From Aphidius gifuensis (lineage: Eukaryota > Arthropoda > Insecta > Hymenoptera > Braconidae), in contig NC_057789.1 in the NCBI RefSeq assembly GCF_014905175.1, forward strand, positions 28,392,555-28,456,554: DNA of 64,000 nucleotides, written 5' to 3'. Below, one piece after another: positions 35,305-50,300 of this stretch. The position numbers and the translations under genes were made by a program. The notes under the pieces were generated by a model. It searched no databases. It was not told where the DNA came from and worked only from the letters and a program-made list of their open reading frames with translations. Positions within the stretch are counted from its first letter, which is position 1, and each line of letters opens with the position of its first letter.

Positions 35305-38300
35305 ATGAATCAAATTTTTAAAATCATTTTTTTGACAATTGTCATCAGTCATCATGGTGCAAATGCAAATTGGTGGTAAGTTAATTTTTTAAATGATATT
35401 TTTATGCAAAAATTTTAATTACATTTTGTAAAAATAATTTTTCAATTAAAATTTTATTAATTTAAAAAAAGTATATAATAAAATAAATAAAATAGATTAA
35501 AATCTGCGGTTGAATGAGTTTATAGAAAAGCTATTCATGCAAAAAAAAAAAAATAAAATTAAAAATAATATTAATACATATAGAAAAACAAGAAGTATAT
35601 ACGTGAGCTCTTGCAAGAACGGTCAAGCGATCGTTTGTGAAGATTTTATTTCTGACAAACTGGTTCCCTTGGTCGATTAATCGCTCCCACTCTAATACAC
35701 TAAAAAATATATACATATTACAAATATATATCTAAACATCATCCACACATTTATTCTATTTTTTTTTTGCCTGCAAAAATATCTATCTTTATTCTTTTGC
35801 TACCTGTGTTAAAAAAAAAAATTAAATACAAAAAAAAAATATGATATGATAAATCAAGTTACATAGATAGATTATAATTTTATTAATTTGAAATGATTAT
35901 TTTCTGATGACTAATATAAGCACCTAATACTCTAAATTAATTTTGAAAAAATAAAAAAAATTTAACTCATTTATTTTTGTAAATTAAACCTTTAAAAATT
36001 TTTTTTTTTCTTTGAATTTTTTTTGATGCACTTAAATGCATGATATTAATGCACTATTAAAAATTTAAAAATACGAAAATAATGCATTTTTAATATTCAT
36101 TTTATTTACGGTATTTATTTATTTTTATTTTTTATCTCAACTTTTGAGAGTTGAAGCTTGAGCCAACATTAGAGTACAAAAGTAAAAATGTCTGCAAAAG
36201 ACTTGGATAAATTATTAAGAGAGGAAAAGCATTAGCCTCAAAGCCGTTAAAGAGAATAAATAAGAATAAACTATTGGTGTGTCGTAAAGATTCGTTTAGA
36301 GATGTTATATCCGGTATATGCCATGTTTGTTGCCTTTTGTACATACACATATAAATTTTAACATCAATAACTTAAATACCAATCGAAAATTTAACTAAAC
36401 TATTGTTATGTTAAATAAATAATAATAATAATTAAATTTAAGTTTAAACTTTATATAGAAAATTTATTAATTTACATATGCAATTTGGCAATGATATATA
36501 GTAAAAAAGGCTGCAAGTGTTTTTTTTTTTATTTTGTCAATTATGACGAAATAAATTTTAATAAAATAAATTTCGAAATAATAAATTTCGACGAAATAAA
36601 TTAGTCAAAATTAATTAATTAATTATTTTCAATATATACAAAAATTATGTAGCAATAATTAAAATATTTTTTAATTATTTTTCCATGTAAATGATTATGG
36701 CCTTGATGTGTTAAAATCAAAAAGACCCATGTCCATAAAAATACCCCTTTTTAAATAATTTTTCTATAATTTCTCATGGAAATAAAATAAAAAAAATAAT
36801 AGCTAAATTTTTAAAAGCTGTGCTTTGAATTAATTTAAAAAAAATACATAAAATTTTGAGAATAATAAAGGCTTAAATCCCTAAAATTCTAAATAAATTT
36901 TTGACAATATAATTTAATTAATATTTAATTTTCTTTTGCACTGTCAAAAAAATAATAATAGATAAGTTTTTTTTATAATTTTCAAGGTTCTTTTGTTGTT
37001 AACAGACGACTATTAAAAAATATATATATATTTATTTTTATTTAATACATAATACATAGATATACGCACGAAATTGTCGTAAAAAATGAAATCATAGTAA
37101 GGCAATTTTAATAATAATAAAAAATGGTAAAAGCTTTATTATTAAGTAAAAATAAAAATATATATTAAAGAATGACAGAGAGAATAAAAGAGGATGTATA
37201 AAATGAAATAATAATATATTTATATAGGGAGTAAAAATAAAAGAATAGTTGCTTTGGTTCAAGTTTACGATGGCGATTAAAAATTACATTAACGCCCTTA
37301 TACATATATATTGTTTGTGCCTGTGTGATATGACCAGTATGTAATAGTTATTCAGAGCATTATTGCACAACCCTCGTATTGAACTTTTTTTTTTATTTTT
37401 TTCTTATTGGTAAATGTGTAATATAGATTGTATATTATATTGGTCATATAATTGTGACCCTTCTCTCTAATATACTTTTGGCTTTTAACACAACAACACA
37501 ACCTATGGCAATTTTTTTTTTTTTTTTTTTCTTTTCAAATTTATCTTTTACGATTTTGTGTCTATTTTATTATTATTTTTTTTTTTTTCTTTGGGTATTT
37601 TATATGCAAGTTTTATGGCTTTTCATTACAGTGAAAGTGCAATCATTAAATGAAGAAGAAATAATTTATTTATAATCTAATAAAAATGTCATTTAAAAGA
37701 GAAATTTTTATATTTAAATTGAATATTTAATTTAGCTATTTAAAAAATCTTTATTGATAAATTTATTTGTTTTTTTTTAATTAATATTTTCGGAGTAATT
37801 TGAAGCGAAAAAAAAGGAGGAAAATTAATTTTTTCAAATTTAAAAAAATACAATACTTTTAGGAAAATTTTTATGAAAAAAAAAAAAGGAAAATAATAAG
37901 AGGTAAAGGAAAAAAATGATATACATAATGGAATCAAATCAAATGAATGAGAAAAAAAAAAAAAAATAATAAAAATAAAAATATAAAAAGGCGGAGTCGC
38001 GTCTGAATAAGAATTTGTACGCCCTTTCCACATGGTCTCATTTATGGGGACATTGCCTGGCTCCAATATCAAATATATACGTTTCGGTCACGGTGATTCT
38101 TCCCTCCCCTTTTTGTAGATCCAAACTCCCGCAGTTTTATATATATATATGCTATATACACATATGATTTTATGTATATACATAATATATTAGGCCTATA
38201 AAAACTAAACCGAGGATGTATGTGTGGTCACGCCGCCTTGTAATGTCGTAAAAATAAGAAAAAAAAAATTGTATAATAATAAAATAATAATGATAATAAA

Positions 38301-41300
38301 GCAAACGAATATACGAAAATCAAATAGGGGACTTTGCGTATTGTCGTCCTTGATAGTACGCAGTTTTAGCGTTTAGGGATTTTGCCTTTTTTTTTTTTTT
38401 ATTTTCATGATGTACATCGCATCCCTTCTTGGGAAAAGCAATTTTTCTCTATGTGAAATATTTAACGAGACGTTAAAACCGAGCTTTTTCATTATTTATT
38501 TATTTAAAGCTTTTTAGCTTAACTTTTTTGCGGGAAAAAAAATCATTTATGAATATTCAAATATATGTTTTATATTGTTAAATAATAAATGCACTTTAAA
38601 GATTTTTTTTTTTTTTCTTTGCCATCATTAAGCTTAGCAGCTGTTATTTAATTATTAAAATTTATATATAATGTTTGGCTTTTTTTTTTTTTGATAAAAT
38701 ATTATGGTTGTTTTGTCGGATAAATATTTGACATGTATTTTTGGATAAAAAAATTATCATTTGGTTTTTTTATTCCAATTATTTATATAGCCCGACAAAA
38801 AATATAATTGTTATTTTTGATTGTATCTTTTAATTTCAATTACTTTAATCTTTGATTAATTTTTTTTTAATCGAATAAACATTAAAATCGGGCTTTTTGA
38901 TATATCATATCTTTTTTGTAATTAAGATAATTTAATTTATATTTATATTTTCCATGAAATTAAATATTTTTTATATTTAAATTATTCCATTGGATTAATT
39001 ATCCTTTTTGCAAAATCTTTTAATGACTTTTTATCAAAAATAATTAAATATAAAATTTATTTTTCAATTAGTTTATTATCTTTTAAAAAAATTTTAAATG
39101 ATAATAAGAAATTATTATAATTAAAGTCACATTTTTATCAAAAGAAAAACAAAACAAGAAAATATAATTTTCCAGTCATTGATAAAATATAAAATTAATT
39201 TTCCATCATGTTAATTAATTTTCTAATCAATAGTAATTACAGTTGAACAAATAGATCTTAAATAAAAATAAAAAATTAATAAATGCAAAATAATAATTAT
39301 TTATATCACGAGTGAAAATTTTATTATAAATCCAAGTTGTATATAAATATATGATATCATAGCGTTGTTATATATATACAAAAGTGTATATATATTTATA
39401 AATACATACAGCATCAAAAGTCTCATCCTCTTGTGGTTTAAAAACTCTCGCGCTTGAAAAATCTCCGACAAAGAAGGGCGGCGAGCTTTAGATGCCCGCG
39501 GGACTCTTCTCTTTTCTGACCATCGGGCAATGTTTCCCCCGGGTTTGAGATATATATTGTCATAACGACGATTCGACGAGAGAAGAACAAAATCGAGTTT
39601 AGAGAGTAAGGGTGCGAGTAGGAGAAAAATAAATAAAGATATACATATCCACACACAAGAGATACATGTATAAGAATCAAAAAAATATTTAAAATAAAAT
39701 AGCCGCGGCCAGGGCCTTTTTTTTTTAATTTTATTTTAAATTCCTTGTATCCTTTCTTGCTCTTCTTCTCGGCTCTTTCATCCAGCCAATCTTCCATGTC
39801 TCTGCTAGTAAAATTTCAAGTCTTGTTACAATTTTAAGTGTTTCGCGTTTTCTTGAATTTTTCTCTCTCTCTTGCTCTCCTGAGCTGTCTATGATTAATA
39901 TCAAAAAAAAAAAAAAATATAATAAAATTTATTGTTTATATTTAGTTTAATTAATTTAATTTGTTTATGGTTGTTAAATAAATAAATGAATTATCCGCAT
40001 GAATTTTTATTAATGGTTTTTTTGAAAAATGCATTTGATGCGGCCTCCTACTATGAGTATACTAGCAAAATCTCCACTGGAGATGAGTGCGTAAATCTAT
40101 ACATTGTCTACTTTACAAAATATATTACAATACACATTAACAATACACTTGGACATCAGGTAGTAGCTGAAAAATACGAAAAACTGACCCTATTACTATA
40201 CAAGTCGCATGCATACAAGAGCTGTTTGTCTGGTTTTTATTTTCTTTTAAACTTTTTTCATCTTTATTATTGTTAATACTGTTATTATTATTTTTGTGAT
40301 TAATTTTCTTTACTTTTTGTTATCACGGTTTATATATGTGGTTGGGATCACTTGGCCTAGTGGTTAAGGAGGCAAGCTCCCTGCCTATGGTGCTTGTGGT
40401 CTTGAGTTCGAATCTATAAATCGGCGAGCATGAAAGTATTATCGTACCTAGGACAGTTCTCGAAGATGGATAAGAATTCGATGGATCATTTGGTTGCTTT
40501 TTTCGATAGTTAGAACAAATAACTCCTGGCAAAGAGCAAGTGAAGACCAACACTTTCTTGTTCTTTGTTGGGAAGTATTTGTCCTAAATACCAAATTCTT
40601 TTTTGTATAAATAAATAATCGTCGTCAATTGCAAAAATTAATAAAAAAAAAAAAAATATATAAGTATATGTACTTGTGTCTTTTATGAAAATTAAATATA
40701 ATAATAGTTGAAATTTTTTTTGGGACAGGAAAAATTTATTTAGCGAAGGGAAATTAATTTTCGAGTTAATGACAATTTACTATCGTTAGAAAAATTGGTT
40801 AGAAAATATTTGTGTTAATTTTTTTTTTCTTTAAATCAATGATTATTTTTATTGCAGTTAAAAAAATTCTTTCAAAAAATTTTAATTGAAGAAAAAAATA
40901 TAAATTAATAATTCTTATGTCGAAATGTTCGTTTGAAATTAATTATCGAAAAATTTAAAAAAGATTAAATTTATTTAACGTGGATATTTAATTTGTGAAT
41001 TATTAAAATGAAATATATTTTTGATGATAATATTTATCGGTGTAATTAAAAGTTGTTATTAAATAATAATAAATATTTTCTTTTGTGGCTTTGATGAAAT
41101 GTAACTGTAACATATACCACAGATGGTATATTATTTAACGGCATTAACAAGTTAAGGGTAAACACCGCCTTTTGCGGTATCATTATATAGTATTTATTTT
41201 ATTTTTTTAACTTTGTATATAACATGAGCTTGGATACCGAGTAACTCGAGTTATGTGATCGCAAAAATAATTAATGATCACATCATTGTCGATTGATTTT

Positions 41301-44300
41301 CAAAGCAATCTTAATGTAAACGTTTATAATATAAATTTTATACTATCAACAAGGATAAGAAAAAATTATTAACACAATGAACAAAATAAAAAAAAAATTT
41401 ATATTCAACGTAATCAAGAATTGATTGACGTACTGCCACTAATAGTTTATACAAAGAAAAAAAAAAAAACATGAAAATTAATCACTGACTACACTGAAAG
41501 GATTGTTCCTTGAATTTTAAAAAAAAAAAAAAAAAAAAAACCCTCCAGAGAAACTACAGAGAAAACGAACCGAAAAAAAACTTCAAAGGGAAAAAAAAAA
41601 AAGTTTCTTTTTTCTAAAATAAATTTCCTATAATTTAAAAATTATTTTTCAATTTAGTAAAAATTCATTCTACAATAGAAAATAAATTTTCCAATGATTT
41701 TTCATTTGCAAGTTTATTTTATTTATAAAATATATAAAAATTTAATTTAAAATAAATAAAAAATATATCAGCGACAGGCACACTTGTTGAACGCGTGGTT
41801 TATCTTTCACCATAGATCACCACAAAGGGGGTGAACACAGGGTTGCATATAAAAAAAAAAAAAAAAAATATAACAAACCCTTCTTTACTCGGAATGACAG
41901 GCGTCAGAGTGACATTTATCCACCGACCCCAAAATCATTTGAAAAAAAAAAAAATACATAAACAAATTAAAAACGTACATAAGACAGTATAGAAATTGAA
42001 TGCATATTATCTAATAATAAATTCAAATTTATTCAAATGAATATTGATTTTAAAAATGGCAATACCAATTACCAATCACAGTCAATTTATTTATTTTATT
42101 TATTGTATTTATTTTATTACAAACACATATGTGCTGTCATAATAAATAAAAATTTTTATTAAAAGCTATATAAATAAATAAACAACTGGTACCATCAAGT
42201 TGATCAAGAATTTTCTCCTTCACTCACTGGGATTAGGATCCACAGATGCATTTATAATGTAAATTTTTCAACAAAGACTCTTGTTCAATGCTAAGGGTGA
42301 TGTTTTACTATTTTTTTTTTCTTTCTTTTCATTATTTATTTTTTTTTTTTCCAAGCAAAGAAGCCTGTGGATAATTCGACCTAGAAAGAATAATAATAAA
42401 AAAAAAAATACATAGTCGATATATCCATCTGGTTCACAAGTAAATAAATTTTTTTTTTGTCATTTATTTATAAATATAAATAAATAAAATTGAGCTTATT
42501 AAACTTGACCTCTTGGCTCAATAATAATTTACAGTATTAATATAAATAATATAAATTTGGTATTTATATTTTTCAAGACATTTAATAAAATAGTATAACA
42601 CACATGTATATATAAATGTATTTAATTTTGAGAAGAGTTCTGTCATGGCCTGGTGGTTCTGTGCATAAATTAGCCGTTGGTTTAAATCTCCTCTGTGCTA
42701 ATCTATCATAAATTTAAACTCACGTTGCAGATGTGTTGTTGTGTATATGGTAGCTGTATATAAACCAGGGATATATTATAACGTCCCCTAAATTATTTCA
42801 AAACGATTGTAGTAAATTTGTTTTTTTATTTTTTTATTTTATCTCACTCTGTTTGGGCCACACACACCCTCCTCAAAGCTTGGACAACGACGACGACGAT
42901 GACGACAACGACGCGTGCTGTTGAACATAACATACCACACAAACAGTTGTCAATATAATATATCGTGTATATATTTTGTAACTTTATATATATTTTGTAA
43001 ATAGTTGTAGGGCTTTTCAAAGTCTTGCCACATTGTGTTTATATTTATATCAAAAATATATATATGCATTTTGACTGCATCAACTGCATCAACTGCATCA
43101 ACAACTGCATTAAATTCATATTTATCATTTTTTTTTTTTTTTTTTTATTTTAAAAGTACATTTATATACTTTTCTTTTGTTTAAATTATTTTTTTTATTC
43201 ATATTTATATTGTTATTTTAACGTGAATGTTTATGATTGCGAATTTTTAAAAATTTGCAATTTGGAATTTTAATTATTTTTCGTTGAATTTTTTTATTAT
43301 GTTTTAGTATAAAATATATAATAAATAAATATATACACGTATAATAAAAATAAATGTTTAATTAATATTTAAAAATCAGGGTAGTTTATGAAATTTATAT
43401 ATACAAATACAACCCCTCGGGGAAAATACACAAACAATTCCCAATTGAAGTTTAATATTAACGAACAAGTTAGTGCATTCAACACCCTCTGGACATGAAA
43501 TTCAACATAGTACATGTACATAGTGAATAATTTTGATACACTGGTCAATTGTTAATACACAAAACAAAAAAAAATCAATAATTAAATTATTAATAACAAT
43601 TGAAATTAATATTATTCTCTATTCACAAAATAATAATTTTTATACAGAAAAAATTTCAATTTTAATTAAATACAAATTTTATTATTAATAATAACAATAA
43701 AAAACAAATTTATTTATTATTATTTTATTTATTTATTTATAAATTATTAAATAATATTTCATTATATCAAGTGTAAATTATTTTTATTTATTTAATTAAA
43801 CTTGACATAAATAATTGATAAAATAATTCAAAATATTTATTCAACAAGATAATTTATATTGTTATTAAAATTTACATATAAACAAATTATTTTATTATTT
43901 CAATATAATGAATTATTTAATGAGACTAATACTGTCTCATAGCTGTAATATTTATTCATCATAATGTATTGGTACCACTTGCAGGCACTACCGGTTTTGT
44001 GCTTGTATTTTATTTTTCTTTTTGCTTTTTTTTCATTCAAGATTAGTCTTCTTGTTCTTTGAACTTTAGTCACATTATTTTTTTGTGAAAAATATCATTT
44101 CTTTGGTAAGCACTCGGAGAATTGTACACTAATCATCCAACTATATGACATGTCAACCAACGGGATTAAATGTTCTGCTCCATTCCAAAGACACCACTTT
44201 GTATATAGTATAACATCACTCACATTTTTTTACATTTTTTCTATTGCTTTTATTTTATTTTTTTTTTATACATTCTATTTATTTTATCCATTTTATTTAT

Positions 44301-47300
44301 TTTATTCATTTTATTCATACAGTTTTTCACTGGATATATTCTTACTGGATACATGGGGTTACCTGGAACGAATTGCTAGGATTTTTCATGGCGATTTTGT
44401 GCCTCAGGCGTGAACCTTAAAAGTTAAAACTTTACAAAATATATTTCAGTCATATACGTCACGCTGAATTTTTTATCTTTTAGCATGTTTTTCATATTTT
44501 TCAACATCAACAATACACAAAGTTTAAATTTTTTGCATTTATCAGTTTATTTTTTATTATTTTTTTCAATTCTATCAAAGCTTTACGGATCAGTTGGATT
44601 TATTATTATTTATTTCTTGTCATATATATCCATTTGCACAAAAATGCATTGTTTGAAATAATATATATTTTTTTTTCAAGATCAATTTATAACTCTTACA
44701 AAAAATTTAAAATAAAAAACATCAGGGTAAAGCAGTGCAATGCAATACATACTTGAAAATTGAAAAGTCAATTGAGCTTTACTTTGAGTTAATTTGATGG
44801 AAAAAAATGAAAAAAAAAAAGTAAAGATATACATACTCAGTGAATAATATGAAAGCTAATTAACAAATGGTTCTTAACTTCAGTCCATCAGTCAATTAAA
44901 AAAAAAAACATATCAAATATAAACAAAGGAAAATAACAATGAATATAAATTGTGCTAACTAGAACAGCTTGAATTATTGTTTTTTCTACCTAGATTTTTC
45001 AATAATAATAAAAAATTTTTATTTTTATATATCTCATTTTTTTATTAACATTAAAAGGGTAAAAATGACAAAAATAAATCAGGGGTAAGTAAAAGAGTGC
45101 GGTTAAAAAATAGGAAAACTCACTAACAAGCTTTTGAAATTTTTTTTTTTTACTTTCCACTCAACAAAGCTACTCTCTACCTCTTTTTTTTTTTTTTTTT
45201 TTATTTTTCTTATATTTTTTATATATGCATAAGTAGAATTCATGAAACCAAAGAGCCACTCAATGTGAAACCAACTGCTCGAATATACATATGTATTTGA
45301 AGAAAAAAAAAAAAAGAAAAAAAGAATTTTTAAAAATTAAATATAAAAGAAAGAAAAAAAAAATAGTAGTACAGAGTGCCGTTGGTCGGTCGCGCGCCAA
45401 CAAATAAAAATAATAAAAATAAATTATAAAAGCAATGATGTACGAGTAGGTAGGTATATACATGAAGAGAGGTACCACATGATGATAACGCGGTTGTATG
45501 AAGCTTGAAGAGATGCATCAACAAGCAACCTCTTATTATTTTTTTGCATCAACCCCACCATTTTTTATCCGATATATATATTTTTTGTTTTTTCACATAA
45601 TTTTATCCTCCTACTTTTTAATGCACCACCTACATCTATTTAATAAATATGTACAACCTACCTCTTGTCATTTGAACAGCTCTATGTACGGTTTGTTGAG
45701 TGTCCTCTTGTCCGCGGTGCTCCACCCTATCACGATACTCACCAACAACGATATACTCACTTCAAAATTCAACCCTTTTTATATTATTTTTTTTTCATTT
45801 GTTGAAAGTTGGCCAATCATCATTCTGTATCCCAATTAAACCACGTATGTTCACCTCAATGGTGAACTCTTTTTATATAATATTTTATATTGCTATTTTT
45901 TTTTATATTTTCAACAGAGACAACACTCGTCAATTTTATATTTATATACTCAACATTATTTATGACAAATAAATGAGTTTAATTTAAAATTAAAATATAT
46001 ATTTTTCTCTGGTTTTTTTTTTTTTTTTAATTAACTGTAAGCTGTACATGTTATTATTATCGGTTATTAAAATCTGCAAAATGTATTTTTTATTTTTCTT
46101 TGACTTAATTAAGTTATACCTTCAAATGAGGTATGGTAATTTTAATAACAAATTAAATGTATAATTAAAATATAAATGATCATATTAAACATGATTTTAA
46201 TATGAAAATTTAATTTATTATCATGTAAATTTGCGTTGTCTTGAAAAATAAAAAATGAAAATTATTAAAAAATAAAATAGCTTTCATTTTTTTAATTTAA
46301 TTTTGGGTGTATATTAAATTGGGGTAAATTTATAAATATTATTATATGATGTATATCAAATTTAACGAAGATCAAATTCCATTTCCGTTAACAACGTATT
46401 GAATATATATATGAATACACGGGGTGTGCGTCATTAACCCCGAGTAAAAAATGAGTAAAAAAAAATAGCAATAAGCAACGAGAAAAAAAAAGAGACAAGA
46501 GCAGGCACTATGTACAAGAAGTAAATATAAGAAGTGAGGGATGAAAAAAATAAAAAATAAAAATAAATCGGGGGTATATTGAAGTTGCCTTATTTTTCCC
46601 TCGAGGGCAAATCTGAAAAGAACAAGACCCAGTAGAAGGGGGATGAATTTTGTAATCGCTAGGATCTCCTAATGAGCCAACTAGAGGGTCGAGAATATTT
46701 AGAGTCAGACTTGTGTGTATGTGTACCCTCAAGCTATACTTTTTATTTTTTTATTTTGCTTACATGTTTTTTTGCGTATTTTTGTCTTAAAAAAAAAAAA
46801 TAAAAAATCATATTTTATAACTGAGGATATAGGTCTCGTTGATCTCGTCTCAAAAATGCAATGGTTTTTTTTAATTTAAAAAAAAAATAATAATAAAATA
46901 TGCGTGTGCATACAGATGAAATACGGAATAATATTCAGCAAACATTGACAAATGCATCGTTTAAAAAAAAAAAATGAAAAATAAACAACATAATAAAAAA
47001 AAAAAAAAATTACTTTGAATTTTTGCTGTGTGTATCTTGAATACTCGTTTTTAGATTGCCTCTATTTTGAGGATACATTCATACAAATATTATTTACATT
47101 TTAAAGAATTTTTTACGAAACAAATATTTTTCAATTATTTATGTATAAAAAAATCACTTTATTGTAGACAATTTTGCACTGAAAGGTTTTTATTTTTCGT
47201 TGTAAAATAATTATCGTTACAATAATTATCGCTAGAATAATTTTTTAGAATATAATTATTTTTGAATGTTGTCTAAATTATATAATTAAAACTTTATGAA

Positions 47301-50300
47301 ATATTTTTTTTTTCAAGTGAAATCAATCATCGAAATTATGGAATTTTCTCAATTGATCCTGAAAAATTAAAATGACAAAAAAAATAACAAATAGTTGAAA
47401 TTAATTTCTCAATAATTTCTTGGATAATTTAACAATTAATTTATTTATTTATTAATATAAATAATAAAATTTAAAAACAAAAAAATAAAATATATGCAGG
47501 CAAATTTCATGCACATGCATTTACGAGAAACCGGAAACCCTCGTTTCGTATTGGTCTGTTAAAGCTCCGCCCTCAGCTAACTAACCCTCTTTGCTAATTA
47601 CAGCTATAGTTGTGCAAGCTTTAAACACAAACATGTTTTTTAAGGGCTGCGGGCTTCATATATACCCCAAACATACATATACGTGATATAAATCTGATGG
47701 TGATGAGATGATGGTGGCTGGTCCATTGTATTATTTCATTTCTCATCAACATCATCATCAACAACAACAACAACAACAACAACAACATCATCATTATCAT
47801 CATCATCGAGTAAAATGCAAAACGATGAAACTTTATTTATCTCATTCATTGCGTACATATTATTATCTGCCCCAAGGCTCGTATAACAAAACAACAAAAT
47901 ACATATATTTATAACAAAATTTCACCCCAATTTTATATATATATCAACTCAAATTATTATACACATATTTTTTATATACAATGTATTTTAATTAACCAAT
48001 TATTAGAAATGCCTTTGGCTATTATAATTTTCCATCAATATAAACATTCTCCTTTTTATATATTTTTTTAAAAAATTCATATGTTTTTTTTTTATTTTTC
48101 CAACTAACAAAAACAAGGCTTGACTGCCTAAAAAAAAATCTTCAAATTCAAATGAGAAAAAGCAAAATTGATTGTTAATATTTCCATGAAGATAAGCCCT
48201 TTTTTTTCTGAAATAAAATTAATTTATTTAGTTTGAAAAAAATTATTTTAATAACTGCACAAGGAAATGCTTTTGTTGTGTATTTTTTTCATCTTTATTA
48301 TTGTTATTATACTGTTATTATTATTTTTGTGATTAATTTTTTTTACTTTTTGTCATGATGGTTTATATGTGTACTTGTGATCACTTGGCCTAGTGGTTAA
48401 GGAGGCAAGCTCCCTGCCTATGGTGCTTATTTTTCTTAAGTTCAAATCTGTGTTGTGATATCATAGCTGGGATTTTTTCAATCAGAGTTCGATAGTTAGA
48501 ACAAATAACTCCTGGCAAAGAGCAAGTGAAGACCAACACTTTCTTGTTCTTTGCTGGAAAGTATTTGTTCTAAACACCAAATTTTTTTTTACATAAATAA
48601 ATAATCGTCGTCAACTGCAAAAATGAATAAAAATGAATAAAAAAATATATATATATATATATATATACTTGTGTCTTTTATGAAAATTAAATATAATAAT
48701 AGTTGAAATTTTTTTTGGGACAGAAAAAATTTATTTATCGAAAAGGGAAATTAATTTTTGAGTTAATGACAATTTACTGTTTACTCTATTAGTTTGTGCC
48801 CATTGTGGTGTGCTAACTTTCTAGAAGTCAAAAAAAAATTTGAGTGCCCAAAAAAAAATCTTCAAATTCAAACGGGAAAAACTCAAAATTAATTGTTAAT
48901 ATTTTCCTGAAGATAAGCCTTTTTTTTTCTTAAATAAAATTAATTTAATTAGTTTGAAAAAATTTTTTTAATAACTGCAGCTTTGGTTGTGTATTTTTTT
49001 TTTTGTTTATTGGGAATGCTTTAAATCCATGTGAAGCTTTTAGAAATTTCTGAATCGAAATAAAAAAATTACTCTTTTCTAGACAAAATGAAGATTATAA
49101 AAAAATTGTTTGTTATTAATGTGAGGATATATATTTTCTTATAGTATACATCAACACATCTGTCTATTATATATCAAAACGTGACACAATGTCAACCGGA
49201 TAACTGTAAAAATAAAAATGATCTGGATGATTATAAAAGAATCTATATAAATCGATAAAATAAATTTTTTAAATAGAAAAAAGAAAAAAAAAAAATTCAC
49301 TCGATATTATATCAGTGTATTTATAAGCGGCATTTATGTAGTTATTTTTTTTTATTTTGTACGTGGATAACATGATTTCGCGGAAGAAGAACCGACAAGA
49401 GTTGCAATCGACGTGGCTCATTAGATATATATATAAACCATTTAATATAAAAAAAATAAAAAAAGGAGAAATGTTTAAATATAAAAAATATAAAAGAAAA
49501 AAAAAAATATATATATATAATAAAATTGAGAGAGCCAAGGAACTCGGCGCCCTTGTGGCTGTACTCACGTGAAAGCATTTGTACATAGATGTTTTTATAT
49601 TGGTGTATAATATTATGTTCATGTGAGGATGTGAGGTGAGGGTTGTGTATAAGAAACACCAATGTATTCCGACAGTAAGATAAGGAAAAATATCTGCAGT
49701 CTTGTGAAGCTCTCATTCTTAAACGAGGTTCCCGCGTTCTGTGTCGCAGATTACGTTGAGTGGATTCCACAGAATTGCATTGCCTTGCATTGAGTAAAAA
49801 AAAAAAATTAATAAAAAAAAAAATTAAAAGAGATTGTTTATAAAAAAATTAATTAAATTTTACATGCTTGGTCCTGATGATATTTAAATGCATCTTGATG
49901 TAAAATTTTATTTATCAAAATTGAAATCAATTATTGATATTTTTCAAAATGAATAATTTTTTTTTTTTAATTATTGCAAATAATTAAATTTCATTAATAA
50001 ATATTTTCAATTAATTTATTTAAACTAATTTTACGAATTTTATTTAAAGAAAATTTTATCAATTTATTTATTGTAAATATATTTGAATTGTTAATTTAAA
50101 TTTTATCTGTTGCAAAATTATTTTTTTTTATTTTTAAAAGGCTATTTTACAACGTCAAATTTATTGAGTTCAGTTATACTCAATCTGGTGATAACACAAA
50201 GAAATATACATAAAAAATAAAAATAAAAAAAATTTTCTTAAAAGGGTATCTGACAATCTCCATCAAGTCTCGATGGATTTAACATCACGTCATCCAGCGA

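Noticed and set aside
39301..39797. Overlapping minus-strand open frames in the Wnt intron
   Set aside because: They arise from a less AT-rich island; no domain or splice support.
40340..40420. Functional tRNA-Glu(CTC) gene
   Set aside because: Boxes A and B and an anticodon-like arm are present, but the T and acceptor stems do not pair; better read as a SINE head.
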